Shown here: piece by piece, positions 55,092-64,000 of the stretch
Layout of the letters: every line of letters begins with the position of its first letter
Numbering within the stretch: the first letter of the stretch is position 1
Source: Metabacillus endolithicus
GTDB taxonomy: Bacteria; Bacillota; Bacilli; Bacillales; Bacillaceae
Direction of reading: 5' to 3'
Assembly (NCBI RefSeq): GCF_023078335.1
Contig: NZ_CP095550.1
Span: 992,001 to 1,056,000, forward strand
DNA length: 64,000 bases
The notes under the pieces: model-generated
What the model was told of the DNA's origin: nothing
Seen by the model: only the letters and a program-made list of their open reading frames with translations
Database searches by the model: none
Translations under genes and position numbers: made by a program

Positions 55092-55535
55092 TTATTCAAG
55101 TTCTCCTGCATGTTTCGACAAAATTTTTTCTAAATTTGTGATAAAATTTAAAGTATCTTCATCTGTAAACTTTTTTGGTCCTTTCGTATATTTGCCTCCT
55201 TTTCTTTCCATAGCAGACAAGTATCGAAATTGAAGAGCTGTATCAATATTAGCTTCTGTATATTGTTTTACCCTTGGGGTAATGAAAATAACATCTTTTC
55301 TTATTAATAAGCCCGCTAAACCAATGTCTTGCGAAATAACAATGTTGTTTTTATTGACGTGGTTTACTATGTATAAATCAGCTTCTTCTTTACCCGTGTC
55401 AACAAAAACCCATTCTCCTCCATAAGTATTACCTGTTGTATGGTTATAAGAAGCAACAAATATGACATGCCATAATTTCCGCTTTAACTGGACAAGCATC
55501 AGCATCTACATAAATTTTTTTATTTTTTTCGTCAT
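55092..55535 (-). pseudogene. yqxD: yqxD (UPF0178/YaiI family), N-terminus damaged by a small deletion and frame break
   Basis: PIN-like UPF0178 family protein. The N-terminus starts at ATG 55535: MTKKIKKIYVDADACPVKAEIM, with the conserved DADACPVK motif. After IM the sequence jumps to HVIFVASYNHTTGN in another frame, so about seven residues normally between these parts are missing as well as the frame (at about 55466-55474). The rest (VVFVDTG-like segment, DADLYIVNHVNKNNIVISQDIGLAGLLI, GPKKFTDED) is normal. As written, only a late-start version without DADACPVK could be made. Upstream of dnaG as in B. subtilis. Confidence 0.8.
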
Positions 55536-55875
55536 ATTTCTCTATTCTACATCACTCCGAAAATTCCTTCTTATTTCACACCTTTGATAGTTACTATTCG
55601 AGAGAACTTTCTAAAATTCCTTTTGTCGAAAATTTTTTTATATAATATCTTGACAGTTTACAATTAATAGTTTATTCCCATATGTCAAGTTCTAAACCTA
55701 AAAAAAGTATTTTTTATCACAATTTTTTATTATAATACAAAGGTTCATAAATTTCTATTGTTTTTTTGTCGTAATCAATCGTAAAATATCACCATTTGAC
55801 AAATGAAACCAAGAACACGAAGGAAAAGGATGACTATTACAGCCACCCCTTGGAATTTATTCCCTTTACCAATCT
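55536..55875. other. Gene-free AT-rich interval upstream of yqxD-dnaG-sigA
   Basis: No gene is supported. On the plus strand there is TTGACA 17 bases before TATTCC, and on the minus strand another TTGACA begins 27 bases further, so the pair forms an inverted TTGACA...TGTCAA arrangement (about 55651-55690). The minus-strand one may belong to the promoter of the yqxD-dnaG-sigA operon. Weak evidence only. Confidence 0.35.
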
Positions 55876-56688
55876 TTAATTTTGGTTATTCATAAAATTA
55901 GCAATAATATTTGCTGTTTCCTCAACCGCCTTATTTGATACATCCACAACCTTACAGCCTATTTTCTCTACCACTTTATCAAAATAATTCAATTCCTCTT
56001 TAATGCGATCGATATTTGCGTAAAAGGCCTCATCATTTAAGCCTAATGATTTTAACCTTTCTTTACGGATATTGTTTAATTTCTCCGGCATGATACGTAA
56101 TCCGATACATTTTTGTGCTGAGACCTTATAAAGCTCTTCAGGTGGCTCTACTTCTGGAACAATCGGTACATTTGCCACTTTGAACCGCTTATGAGCTAAA
56201 TACTGAGAAAGTGGAGTTTTAGAAGTCCTTGAAACACCTATTAAAACAATATCAGCCTTTAGTATTCCTCTTGGGTCACGGCCATCATCGTATTTAACAG
56301 CAAATTCAATAGCCTCAACCTTTTTAAAATAATCATCATCTAACTTCCGTACTCTTCCTGGCTCATATTTTGCAGTTATCCCATAAGAAGTTTCCATCTT
56401 ATCAATAAGGGGACCAATGATGTCATAATAAACAACACCTTGTCTTGTTGCTTCTTCAATGAGAAATTCTCTTAATTCTGGTACAACTAATGTGAAGCAC
56501 ACAATAGCTTTTTCCTGCTTTGCCAACGAAAGAACCTCAATAATTGTTCCTCTATCCTCAACGTAGGGAATTCTTTTGATTTTCGTATTAGCTGATGCTC
56601 CATTAAATTGACTTGCTGCTGCCTTAACTACTAGTTCAGCAGTTTCACCCACAGAGTCCGAAACTACATAAATCAATTGATAACTCAT
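55876..56688 (-). CDS. yqfL: Pyruvate, phosphate dikinase regulatory protein YqfL (PSRP family)
   Basis: Bifunctional serine/threonine kinase and phosphorylase of the DUF299/PSRP family, 270 aa, controlling PEP synthase or pyruvate phosphate dikinase. Motifs: [16 protein letters not shown] at the start and the nucleotide loop [19 protein letters not shown] near residue 150. It lies just downstream of ccpN, a regulator of gluconeogenesis, matching the B. subtilis ccpN-yqfL operon. Confidence 0.9.
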   Translation of the reverse strand: MSYQLIYVVSDSVGETAELVVKAAASQFNGASANTKIKRIPYVEDRGTIIEVLSLAKQEKAIVCFTLVVPELREFLIEEATRQGVVYYDIIGPLIDKMETSYGITAKYEPGRVRKLDDDYFKKVEAIEFAVKYDDGRDPRGILKADIVLIGVSRTSKTPLSQYLAHKRFKVANVPIVPEVEPPEELYKVSAQKCIGLRIMPEKLNNIRKERLKSLGLNDEAFYANIDRIKEELNYFDKVVEKIGCKVVDVSNKAVEETANIIANFMNNQN

Positions 56689-56719
56689 ATTCTATTCCCC
56701 ATTTCAACAGTTAGCTATA

Positions 56720-57349
56720 TTATTCATTAAGAAAGCTAACAAGTATTTTCGTCATATTTGTTTTTGTAATTCTCCCAATAACTTCAAGACCTTGATCTGT
56801 ATCTTTTACAACTGGTAAACCGTCAATTTGTTTTTCTATGAGAACTTGAGCTACGTCTATAATATAATCTTCAGGCCTACAAACAGTTATATTTGGCATT
56901 CGTGTCATGATAATGTTTACCGGGATCGTCGTAAGTTCCTGCTTTCCAATGCTTGTTCGAAGTAAATCCTTTCGAGAAAGAACTCCTATTAAGTGCGATT
57001 GTTCATCAACTACAAATAGTGTTCCAACATCTTCTAGGAACATCATACAAATGGCATCATAAACAGAAACATTAACATTTACAACAATTGGAATTGACTG
57101 ATAGTCTTTAACTTGAAGACCCTTTAGCTCTTCCATAATCAAATGAGTATTTGTTTTACCAGTGAAATAATATCCTACACGTGGTCGTGCCTCTAGATAT
57201 CCAGCCATTGTCAAAATAGCTAAATCCGGACGAAGGGTAGCTCTCGTTAAGTTCAATTGATCAGCAATTTGTTCACCTGTAATTGGACCATTAGCTTTAA
57301 CGATTTCAACAATTTGTTCTTGCCTTTTATTTAATTCTATAAGACTCAC
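56720..57349 (-). CDS. ccpN: Transcriptional regulator CcpN
   Basis: Repressor of gluconeogenic genes, 209 aa. The N-terminal winged HTH (LNKRQEQIVEIVKANGPITGEQIADQLNLTRATLRPDLAILTMAGYL, in part) is followed by two CBS domains (residues about 80-205: NVSVYDAICMMFLEDVGTLFVVDEQSHLIGVLSRKDLLR and ITVCRPEDYIIDVAQVLIEKQIDGLPVV, in parts), which bind nucleotides. Co-directional with yqfL, 31 bases apart. Confidence 0.92.
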   Translation of the reverse strand: MSLIELNKRQEQIVEIVKANGPITGEQIADQLNLTRATLRPDLAILTMAGYLEARPRVGYYFTGKTNTHLIMEELKGLQVKDYQSIPIVVNVNVSVYDAICMMFLEDVGTLFVVDEQSHLIGVLSRKDLLRTSIGKQELTTIPVNIIMTRMPNITVCRPEDYIIDVAQVLIEKQIDGLPVVKDTDQGLEVIGRITKTNMTKILVSFLNE

Positions 57350-57675
57350 CGCCTTACTATTAGATATGTATTATTTCATTATGGCTTTTCCAAACATTTT
57401 GCAAGGTTGCTCATTTCCGCTAAATCAACCTTATACAACGGTTCAAAGAACCTCTTGATAAGAACAATTTATATAAGATCTTAATTAATATAATAACATT
57501 AAACCTCTTGTGTATAACACATTAAAAAATCAGATAAAACTTCAAATGGTTTTATCCATATGTCGATTATATACTATCTACCTATAATGAAAAGATATTG
57601 TTTCCGCTTTAATACCTTCGTATCTAAAGAAAAAGGTACTGACAAAGATTAAGTCAGTCCCTTCATATTTGATCA
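57350..57675. other. Gene-free interval ccpN upstream / glyS downstream
   Basis: AT-rich DNA with no supported gene. It contains the glyS terminator at 57629-57662 (GGTACTGAC/GTCAGTCC stem with T5 on the minus strand) and the promoter region of ccpN, for which no clear -35/-10 pair could be chosen. Confidence 0.5.
57629..57662 (-). terminator. Terminator of glyS
   Basis: Stem GGGACTGAC/GTCAGTACC (minus sense, one mismatch, nine-base loop) with T5CTTT tail, 13 bases after the glyS stop. Confidence 0.75.
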
Positions 57676-59739
57676 TTACTTTACTAAAATGACATTCATT
57701 TTTGCAAAGGATTCTATTAATTGAGATAGTTTGACCATTTGAGCCAGACGATTCGCCTTTACATTTTCATCATCTGACATAACCATTGTATGATCAAAAT
57801 AATCAATAATTACCGGTTTCAATTCTGCTAAAATAACATAATTTTCTCGGATCTTTTCTACCGTTTTAAAGTTGTTTAACTGTTCAACCGCTTGAAGATA
57901 TGCCTTATAAAGTGATCTTTCATGTTCACTTTCAAATAACTCTTCGTTAATATCTAAGTTATTCCCTTTTTTAGCAATATTCATCACACGAGCCAGTGCT
58001 TCAACAGTTTCTTTAAATTCAGGTTCAACCGAAGCCTCTTGAAGAACTTTAGCACGTACAACAAGTGAATTTACTTCAAGTATAGATGATTCTAAAACTG
58101 CATCGTTTAAGTCATAACGAATGTTTTCTTCAGCTAAACGATATTTTAATCTTAGTCTAAAGAATGATTGTAATTCTTCTTTTGCTTCAGTAGAACCTTT
58201 ATCACCATAAAAAGATAGTGCAAGCTCAAATAACTCCGGCAAAGCAATTGTCCATTGCTTCGATAAAAGAATTTGAATAATTCCGCTTGCCTGCCTTCTT
58301 AAAGCATATGGGTCCTGTGACCCGGTTGGGATTTTGCCAATGGAGAAAAATCCAACAATTGTGTCTAATTTGTCTGCTAATGCAACAATTGCCCCAACAT
58401 TTGAAGCAGGTGCTGCATCCTCAGCGTGCCTCGGCATATAGTGTTCGTTAATAGCTCTAGATACTTCTTCCGTTTCACCACTTAGTCTCGCATACTTTTC
58501 ACCAATTTTCCCTTGAAGCTCAGGGAACTCATATACCATATGTGTAACCAAGTCAAACTTACAAATAGACGCAGCTCTTTCCACGTCTTGCTTTTCATTA
58601 GAAGGTACTTGAAGTAGGTCTGCTAATTTGCCAGAAAGGCTAACAATTCGTTTCACCTTTTCTCCTAAAGTTCCTAACTCCTCATGGAAAACAATTTTAT
58701 CAAGTTTTTTTACGGCATCCCCAATATTGAGCTTCTGATCTTCTTTATAGAAGAAATTTGCATCAGAAAGGCGCGCACGTAACACTTTTTCATTACCTCT
58801 TGCAACATTTTCAAGATGGTTTTGATCACCATTTCTTACCGTAATAAAATAAGGCTGTAATTCTCCGGCTTGGCTTCTTACCGGGAAATAACGCTGATGC
58901 TCCTTCATCGTTGTAACCAACACTTCATCTGGTAAAGATAAATATTCTTGTTCAAACTTACCAAACAAAGCGGTTGGGTATTCAACAAGATTGTTTACTT
59001 CCTCTAACAGGTCCTCATCAACCGGGATGACCCAGTTATGTTCTTGTTCGAGATCTGACAACTGTTGACTTATCGCTTCTTTTCTTTTTACAGGATTTGC
59101 AATGACGAATTGTTCCAGTAATACCGTTTCATACAATGAAGGCATCGCAATTTCAACTTTCTCTCCTAAAAAACGATGACCATATGTATATGAATCTGTT
59201 TTTACCCCAGTAATTTCAAAAGGAATCACTTCTTGTCCAAATAAGGCTACAAGCCATTTAATTGGTCGGATATATCGTAATTCCTGGCTTCCCCAACGCA
59301 TGTTTTTTGGGAATGTTAATCCCGTTATTAATTGTTTAGCCTCTGTTAGTAATGTTTTTGCTTCTATTCCTTTTGTAAATTTTTGAACATGAGCATATTC
59401 AACGCCATTAATTTCCTTAAAGTAGATATCTTCAACAGAAGCACCTTGTCCTTTTGTAAAGCCTATTGCAGCTTTTGACCAGTTGCCATTCTCATCAAGA
59501 GCAATCTTTTTAGCAGGTCCTTTTGCTTCTTCTTCAATATCTGGCTGTTTTTCTAGCACATCTTTTACAAATACAGCTATACGACGTGGAGAGGAATATG
59601 TTCTCACTTCGCCATGTGATAATTGTTTTTCATCAAGCCATTTTGTTAATTTGTCTGCAAATTGATTCATTGCATCTGTCACATAATGTGCAGGCACTTC
59701 TTCTAAACCAATCTCTAATAATAAATCTTTCTTACTCAT
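57676..59739 (-). CDS. glyS: Glycine--tRNA ligase beta subunit
   Basis: Beta chain of the bacterial alpha2-beta2 glycyl-tRNA synthetase, 687 aa. Recognisable N-terminal [33 protein letters not shown], the HD-like region and [19 protein letters not shown] near residue 470, with a C-terminal anticodon-binding (DALR-like) domain. The ATG at 59739 overlaps the glyQ stop by eight bases, giving coupled synthesis of the two chains. Confidence 0.95.
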   Translation of the reverse strand: MSKKDLLLEIGLEEVPAHYVTDAMNQFADKLTKWLDEKQLSHGEVRTYSSPRRIAVFVKDVLEKQPDIEEEAKGPAKKIALDENGNWSKAAIGFTKGQGASVEDIYFKEINGVEYAHVQKFTKGIEAKTLLTEAKQLITGLTFPKNMRWGSQELRYIRPIKWLVALFGQEVIPFEITGVKTDSYTYGHRFLGEKVEIAMPSLYETVLLEQFVIANPVKRKEAISQQLSDLEQEHNWVIPVDEDLLEEVNNLVEYPTALFGKFEQEYLSLPDEVLVTTMKEHQRYFPVRSQAGELQPYFITVRNGDQNHLENVARGNEKVLRARLSDANFFYKEDQKLNIGDAVKKLDKIVFHEELGTLGEKVKRIVSLSGKLADLLQVPSNEKQDVERAASICKFDLVTHMVYEFPELQGKIGEKYARLSGETEEVSRAINEHYMPRHAEDAAPASNVGAIVALADKLDTIVGFFSIGKIPTGSQDPYALRRQASGIIQILLSKQWTIALPELFELALSFYGDKGSTEAKEELQSFFRLRLKYRLAEENIRYDLNDAVLESSILEVNSLVVRAKVLQEASVEPEFKETVEALARVMNIAKKGNNLDINEELFESEHERSLYKAYLQAVEQLNNFKTVEKIRENYVILAELKPVIIDYFDHTMVMSDDENVKANRLAQMVKLSQLIESFAKMNVILVK

Positions 59740-60622
59740 GATTTGCTCCTCCTTCCTGTTGTAACATAGGGAAGCCTAATTTTTCTCGCTCTTCATAAAA
59801 TGTTTTTGCGACTTTTCTAGCTAAGTTTCTTACACGACCGATATAGCCTGTTCGCTCAGTAACAGAGATTGCTCCTTTTGCATCTAAAAGATTAAATGTA
59901 TGAGAGCATTTTAAAACATAATCATATGCAGGATGGACAAGGCCCTCATCCATCTGTCTCATCGCTTCTTTTTCATAGGTAGAGAACAGATGAAAAAGCA
60001 TATCCGTATCAGATGTTTCAAAGGTATATTTTGAATGCTCATACTCAGGCATTAAAAAGATATCGCGCACTGTGTATCCATCAGTCCACTCTAAGTCAAA
60101 TACATTTTCTTTATCTTGAATATAAGATGCAAGCCTTTCAATACCATACGTAATTTCAGCTGAAACTGGCTTACATTCTAACCCGCCAACTTGCTGAAAA
60201 TAAGTAAATTGAGTGATTTCCATTCCATCTAACCATACTTCCCAACCTAAACCAGCACATCCTAGTGAAGGGTTTTCCCAGTTATCCTCAACAAAGCGAA
60301 TATCATGCTCTAATGGGTTAATTCCTAATGCACGTAATGAATCAAGGTAAAGCTCTTGAATATTGTCTGGTGAAGGCTTCATTATCACTTGAAATTGATG
60401 GTGTTGATAAAGTCTATTAGGGTTTTCCCCATAACGTCCATCAGCAGGTCTTCTAGATGGTTCAACATAAGCCACCTTCCATGGTTCTGGTCCAATACTT
60501 CTTAAGAACGTATAAGGACTCATAGTACCTGCACCTTTCTCAGTATCATATGCTTGCATAAGCACACAGCCTTGATCAGACCAATGCTTTTGCAATGTTA
60601 GAATCATATTTTGAATATTCAT
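59732..60622 (-). CDS. glyQ: Glycine--tRNA ligase alpha subunit
   Basis: Alpha chain, with the class II catalytic core, 296 aa. Conserved [53 protein letters not shown] and [21 protein letters not shown]. The ATG at 60622 starts the protein as [14 protein letters not shown]; an ATG two codons earlier is too near to GGAGG. A glycine T-box leader precedes it. Confidence 0.95.
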   Translation of the reverse strand: MNIQNMILTLQKHWSDQGCVLMQAYDTEKGAGTMSPYTFLRSIGPEPWKVAYVEPSRRPADGRYGENPNRLYQHHQFQVIMKPSPDNIQELYLDSLRALGINPLEHDIRFVEDNWENPSLGCAGLGWEVWLDGMEITQFTYFQQVGGLECKPVSAEITYGIERLASYIQDKENVFDLEWTDGYTVRDIFLMPEYEHSKYTFETSDTDMLFHLFSTYEKEAMRQMDEGLVHPAYDYVLKCSHTFNLLDAKGAISVTERTGYIGRVRNLARKVAKTFYEEREKLGFPMLQQEGGANHE

Positions 60623-60734
60623 CTTCATAAACCTCCATTATTTTTTAAAAACAAGTTTTTGCTTTAGGGTTTACACGGCCTGGCTTATGTGATGTTTTTA
60701 TTAAATACCCAGAAGTACACCAGTTTTGGCAACA

Positions 60735-60995
60735 CTCTTTAAAATTTAAAAAGCTCCCGTCCCTATGTCAAACTAATGACATAGGGACGGGAGCTAAAGC
60801 CCGCGGTTCCACCCTAATTGCTTATATGTATAAGCCACTTTAAATTAGTATGCTCCAGAATGCCTTTCATTACGGGTCAATCCTTAGCTTTCACCATCCT
60901 AAGGTCGCTATCATTGATGTATCGTAATTACTTCTTTCCTTCAACGCAACAATTGTTAAATTATATTTGCATCTTAATTGAAAATTGTTCTAATG
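60735..60995 (-). promoter_or_regulatory. T-box riboswitch leader of glyQS
   Basis: On the minus strand the leader shows the invariant T-box AGGGTGGAACCGCGGG (plus 60800-60815), which pairs with the uncharged tRNA 3' end, a Stem I region further upstream with a possible GGC glycine specifier in GAAAGGCATTC (about 60862-60872), and a strong terminator 3' of the T-box. It lies between recO and glyQ. Uncharged tRNA-Gly should prevent termination. The 5' end is approximate. Confidence 0.9.
60752..60795 (-). terminator. T-box terminator hairpin of glyQS
   Basis: Very stable 18-bp stem (AGCTCCCGTCCCTATGTC with its complement) and a T5 tail on the minus strand, directly after the T-box; the 5' part of the stem partly overlaps the antiterminator pairing region. 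Confidence 0.92.
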
Positions 60996-61009
60996 TCAAC
61001 AACGTGCTT

Positions 61010-61762
61010 CTATAACTTTCCCTTTAAAGAATCCATTTGATCTAAAAAACGCTTTGATTTAATTGTTAGACCTGTATATTCCTGATAATAGGAGTTGATG
61101 ACCATTTTTAATTCATTCTTCGTCTCCTGTTTAACAGAAATATTTCCTAATCGGTTTAAATCAAAATAATAAAAAAGACGGAGGAGCTTTACTGTCATCG
61201 GTGATATCTGTAATCGATAAGGATCATTTTCAAAACATCGATGACATAGAAAACCTCCCTCACGTATGGAAAAATGAAATGTTCCATCTTTTTGACCACA
61301 ATTAGCACAAGCATTAAGCTGCGGCTGCAACCCTAACACTGGTAACATCTTCATTTCAAAAATATGAATCAGAATATCCGGGTCTACATCTTCATCTAGA
61401 TATTGAAGGGTTTGTTTTAATAATTCAAACAAAAAAGGGTTTCTGTCTAGATTATCAGTACTTTTGTCTAGTAACTCAGCTAGGTATGAAGCATATGCTG
61501 TTAAAAAAATATCTTCTCGAATACTTCTAAATGACAAAATTGTTTCTCCCTGCTGCAAACCACCTAACCCACTGGACTTTTGAAACAAAAACGTCCCATA
61601 CGTAAAAAGTTGGGTAATTGACGTAAGACGACTATTAGGTTTCTTAGCGCCCCTTGCCATAACCCCAACTTTTCCAAGTTCTCTTGTATATAATGTTATT
61701 ATTTTGTTTGTTTCACCGTAATCGGTAGATCGTATAACAATTCCTTCACATTTTTGAAGCAA
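61010..61762 (-). CDS. recO: DNA repair protein RecO
   Basis: Recombination mediator of 250 aa that loads RecA at gaps with RecR. N-terminal OB fold ([37 protein letters not shown], in part) and a C-terminal zinc-binding part (CANCGQKDG and CHRC) inside a helical domain. The TTG at 61762 is preferred over a GTG at 61774 because GGTGAGG is then about six bases away and the product starts MLQKCEGIV like relatives. Follows yqzL. Confidence 0.93.
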   Translation of the reverse strand: MLQKCEGIVIRSTDYGETNKIITLYTRELGKVGVMARGAKKPNSRLTSITQLFTYGTFLFQKSSGLGGLQQGETILSFRSIREDIFLTAYASYLAELLDKSTDNLDRNPFLFELLKQTLQYLDEDVDPDILIHIFEMKMLPVLGLQPQLNACANCGQKDGTFHFSIREGGFLCHRCFENDPYRLQISPMTVKLLRLFYYFDLNRLGNISVKQETKNELKMVINSYYQEYTGLTIKSKRFLDQMDSLKGKL

Positions 61763-61795
61763 ATTTCCCCTCACCTTTCAAAGGTTCAGGCAAGA

Positions 61796-61939
61796 TCAGG
61801 AAATTGGAAAATCTAGTTCAGCTAGTTCATCATCTTGAGAATCGGGTCCTTCATCATTCTCCTTTTCTAACTCTTTAAAAAGAAGATACGTATCAATACT
61901 ACCTGTTTGCGAAAAAACCTTCCAGGTAAAATCCAACAT
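61796..61939 (-). CDS. yqzL: YqzL-like small protein
   Basis: A 47-aa acidic protein, MLDFTWKVFSQTGSIDTYLLF then a Glu/Asp-rich tail ending DFPIS. It matches the YqzL type of short protein found between era and recO in Bacillus. AAAGGTGGGG precedes the ATG. Function unknown. Confidence 0.75.
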   Translation of the reverse strand: MLDFTWKVFSQTGSIDTYLLFKELEKENDEGPDSQDDELAELDFPIS

Positions 61940-62096
61940 ATAAACCCCACCTTTCAGTTGTTAAGACTAGCAAGCAATAAATCCAATTTCTTTATAGTTA
62001 TCTTGACCTTATTTTCTTCATTTCATGTTAAACAATTTTTACTAATGCTTTTCATGAATACGATTATTTTTTTGTTATTGTTTCATCCTAAACGGT

Positions 62097-63495
<1,399 letters not shown>

Positions 63496-63625
63496 TTAAT
63501 TGTAAGAATTTTCGGACAGTGTATTTAATACACTAAAAGGTTTGTCTTTAAAGATAACAATCTTTTTTCAGTATAAGAAGCCTGATTTAAAAAATGGTAA
63601 GCTATCTCGCTTTGACAGCTCCTAG

Positions 63626-64000
63626 CTATAAAAATAATTTAAGATGACTCCAAATAATAATTACACCAATTATAACCGAAAGAAACGCATATACCAAAAC
63701 CGCTCCAGCCGCAGCATCTTTTGCTGCTTTTGCAAGCGGGTGATAATCTGGTGTAATTAAATCAACTACATGCTCTAAAGCGGTATTGATCAATTCTAAC
63801 GAAAGCATACCACCGAGCAAAAACAAGAGAAGGACCCATTCAAATGTTGTAAACCCAAGAATCATTCCCACTATCAGCATGATGAAGGAGATCGAAACAT
63901 GGATTTGAAAATTCCTCTCGGATTTAAAGGTTTGAGTAATACCGGACCAGGCATATATAAAGCTTTTAAAAAAACGCTTCCATTCAGATAGTTTCGGATC
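63626..64000 (-). CDS. dgkA: Undecaprenol kinase / diacylglycerol kinase-like protein, partial
   Basis: Small membrane kinase (DgkA/UdpK) recycling undecaprenol for wall synthesis. The frame is open to the window edge, so the first few residues lie outside. Readable: SEWKRFFKSFIYAWSGITQTFKSERNFQIH, then three helices, with the active-site segment LELINTALEHVVDLITPDYHPLAKAAKDAAAGAV containing the conserved Glu, Asn and Lys/Asp residues. An internal ATG at 63880 is not the real start. The gap 63400-63625 to cdd holds no gene. Confidence 0.92.
   Translation of the reverse strand, partial: DPKLSEWKRFFKSFIYAWSGITQTFKSERNFQIHVSISFIMLIVGMILGFTTFEWVLLLFLLGGMLSLELINTALEHVVDLITPDYHPLAKAAKDAAAGAVLVYAFLSVIIGVIIIWSHLKLFL

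Overview
The window is a chromosomal segment of a low-GC, endospore-forming Bacillaceae bacterium (Bacillus/Metabacillus-like). Gene order closely follows the Bacillus subtilis comG to dgkA region: comG, mgsR, the yqgY-yqgQ genes, gluP, yqgN, rpmG, yqgM, pst, yqgE, sodA, yqgC, yqgB, yqfZ, ispG, yqfX, yqfW, zur, yqfT, nfo, cshB, yqfQ, ispH, yqfO, trmK, cccA, sigA, dnaG, yqxD, yqfL, ccpN, glyS/glyQ, recO, yqzL, era, cdd, dgkA. Spore genes (spoVAF-like, yqgT) and competence genes (comG) support this placement.

Layout. 1-3277: competence pseudopilus operon on the minus strand, cut by the window edge inside comGF. 3278-3963: a noncoding interval with two tandem ~145-bp repeats and an isolated tRNA-Gln. 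3964-12576: mgsR, small membrane proteins, a metallo-hydrolase, a lipoprotein, the spore peptidoglycan peptidase yqgT, the lipoteichoic acid synthase and glucokinase. 12913-16870: cstA, a spoVAF-like germination gene and an unidentified membrane-anchored protein. 16867-24208: rhomboid protease gluP, ldh, a DUF92 gene, folate cyclo-ligase, L33, and a glycosyltransferase pair. 24252-28927: pstS-pstC-pstA-pstB-phoU behind a four-repeat PhoP box, with hairpins after pstS and after pstB. 30477-35930: sodA, yqgC, then an accessory patch (chemotaxis receptor, a GC-rich palindromic repeat and an IS1182-type transposase remnant). 35930-49690: Na/Pi transporter, isoprenoid genes ispG and ispH, a zinc ABC operon with zur, and DNA/RNA maintenance genes. 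49687-64000: trmK, cccA, the macromolecular-synthesis group yqxD-dnaG-sigA, yqfL-ccpN, glyQS behind a glycine T-box, then recO-yqzL-era-cdd-dgkA.

The most striking property is not a new system but a pattern of broken frames. At least twelve genes that are normally intact are split or have a displaced start by a one-base indel, mostly in a homopolymer: comGB, yqgW, yqgV, gluP, the DUF92 gene, sodA, yqgB, yqfX, yqfT, nfo, trmK and the transposase. yqxD carries an additional small internal deletion, and the tRNA-Gln has one extra T. The simplest reading is uncorrected sequencing error; real decay of dispensable genes cannot be excluded from this window alone. No prophage, CRISPR array, defence island or biosynthetic cluster is visible. 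Gene names come from recognising family motifs and from synteny; no database search was run.
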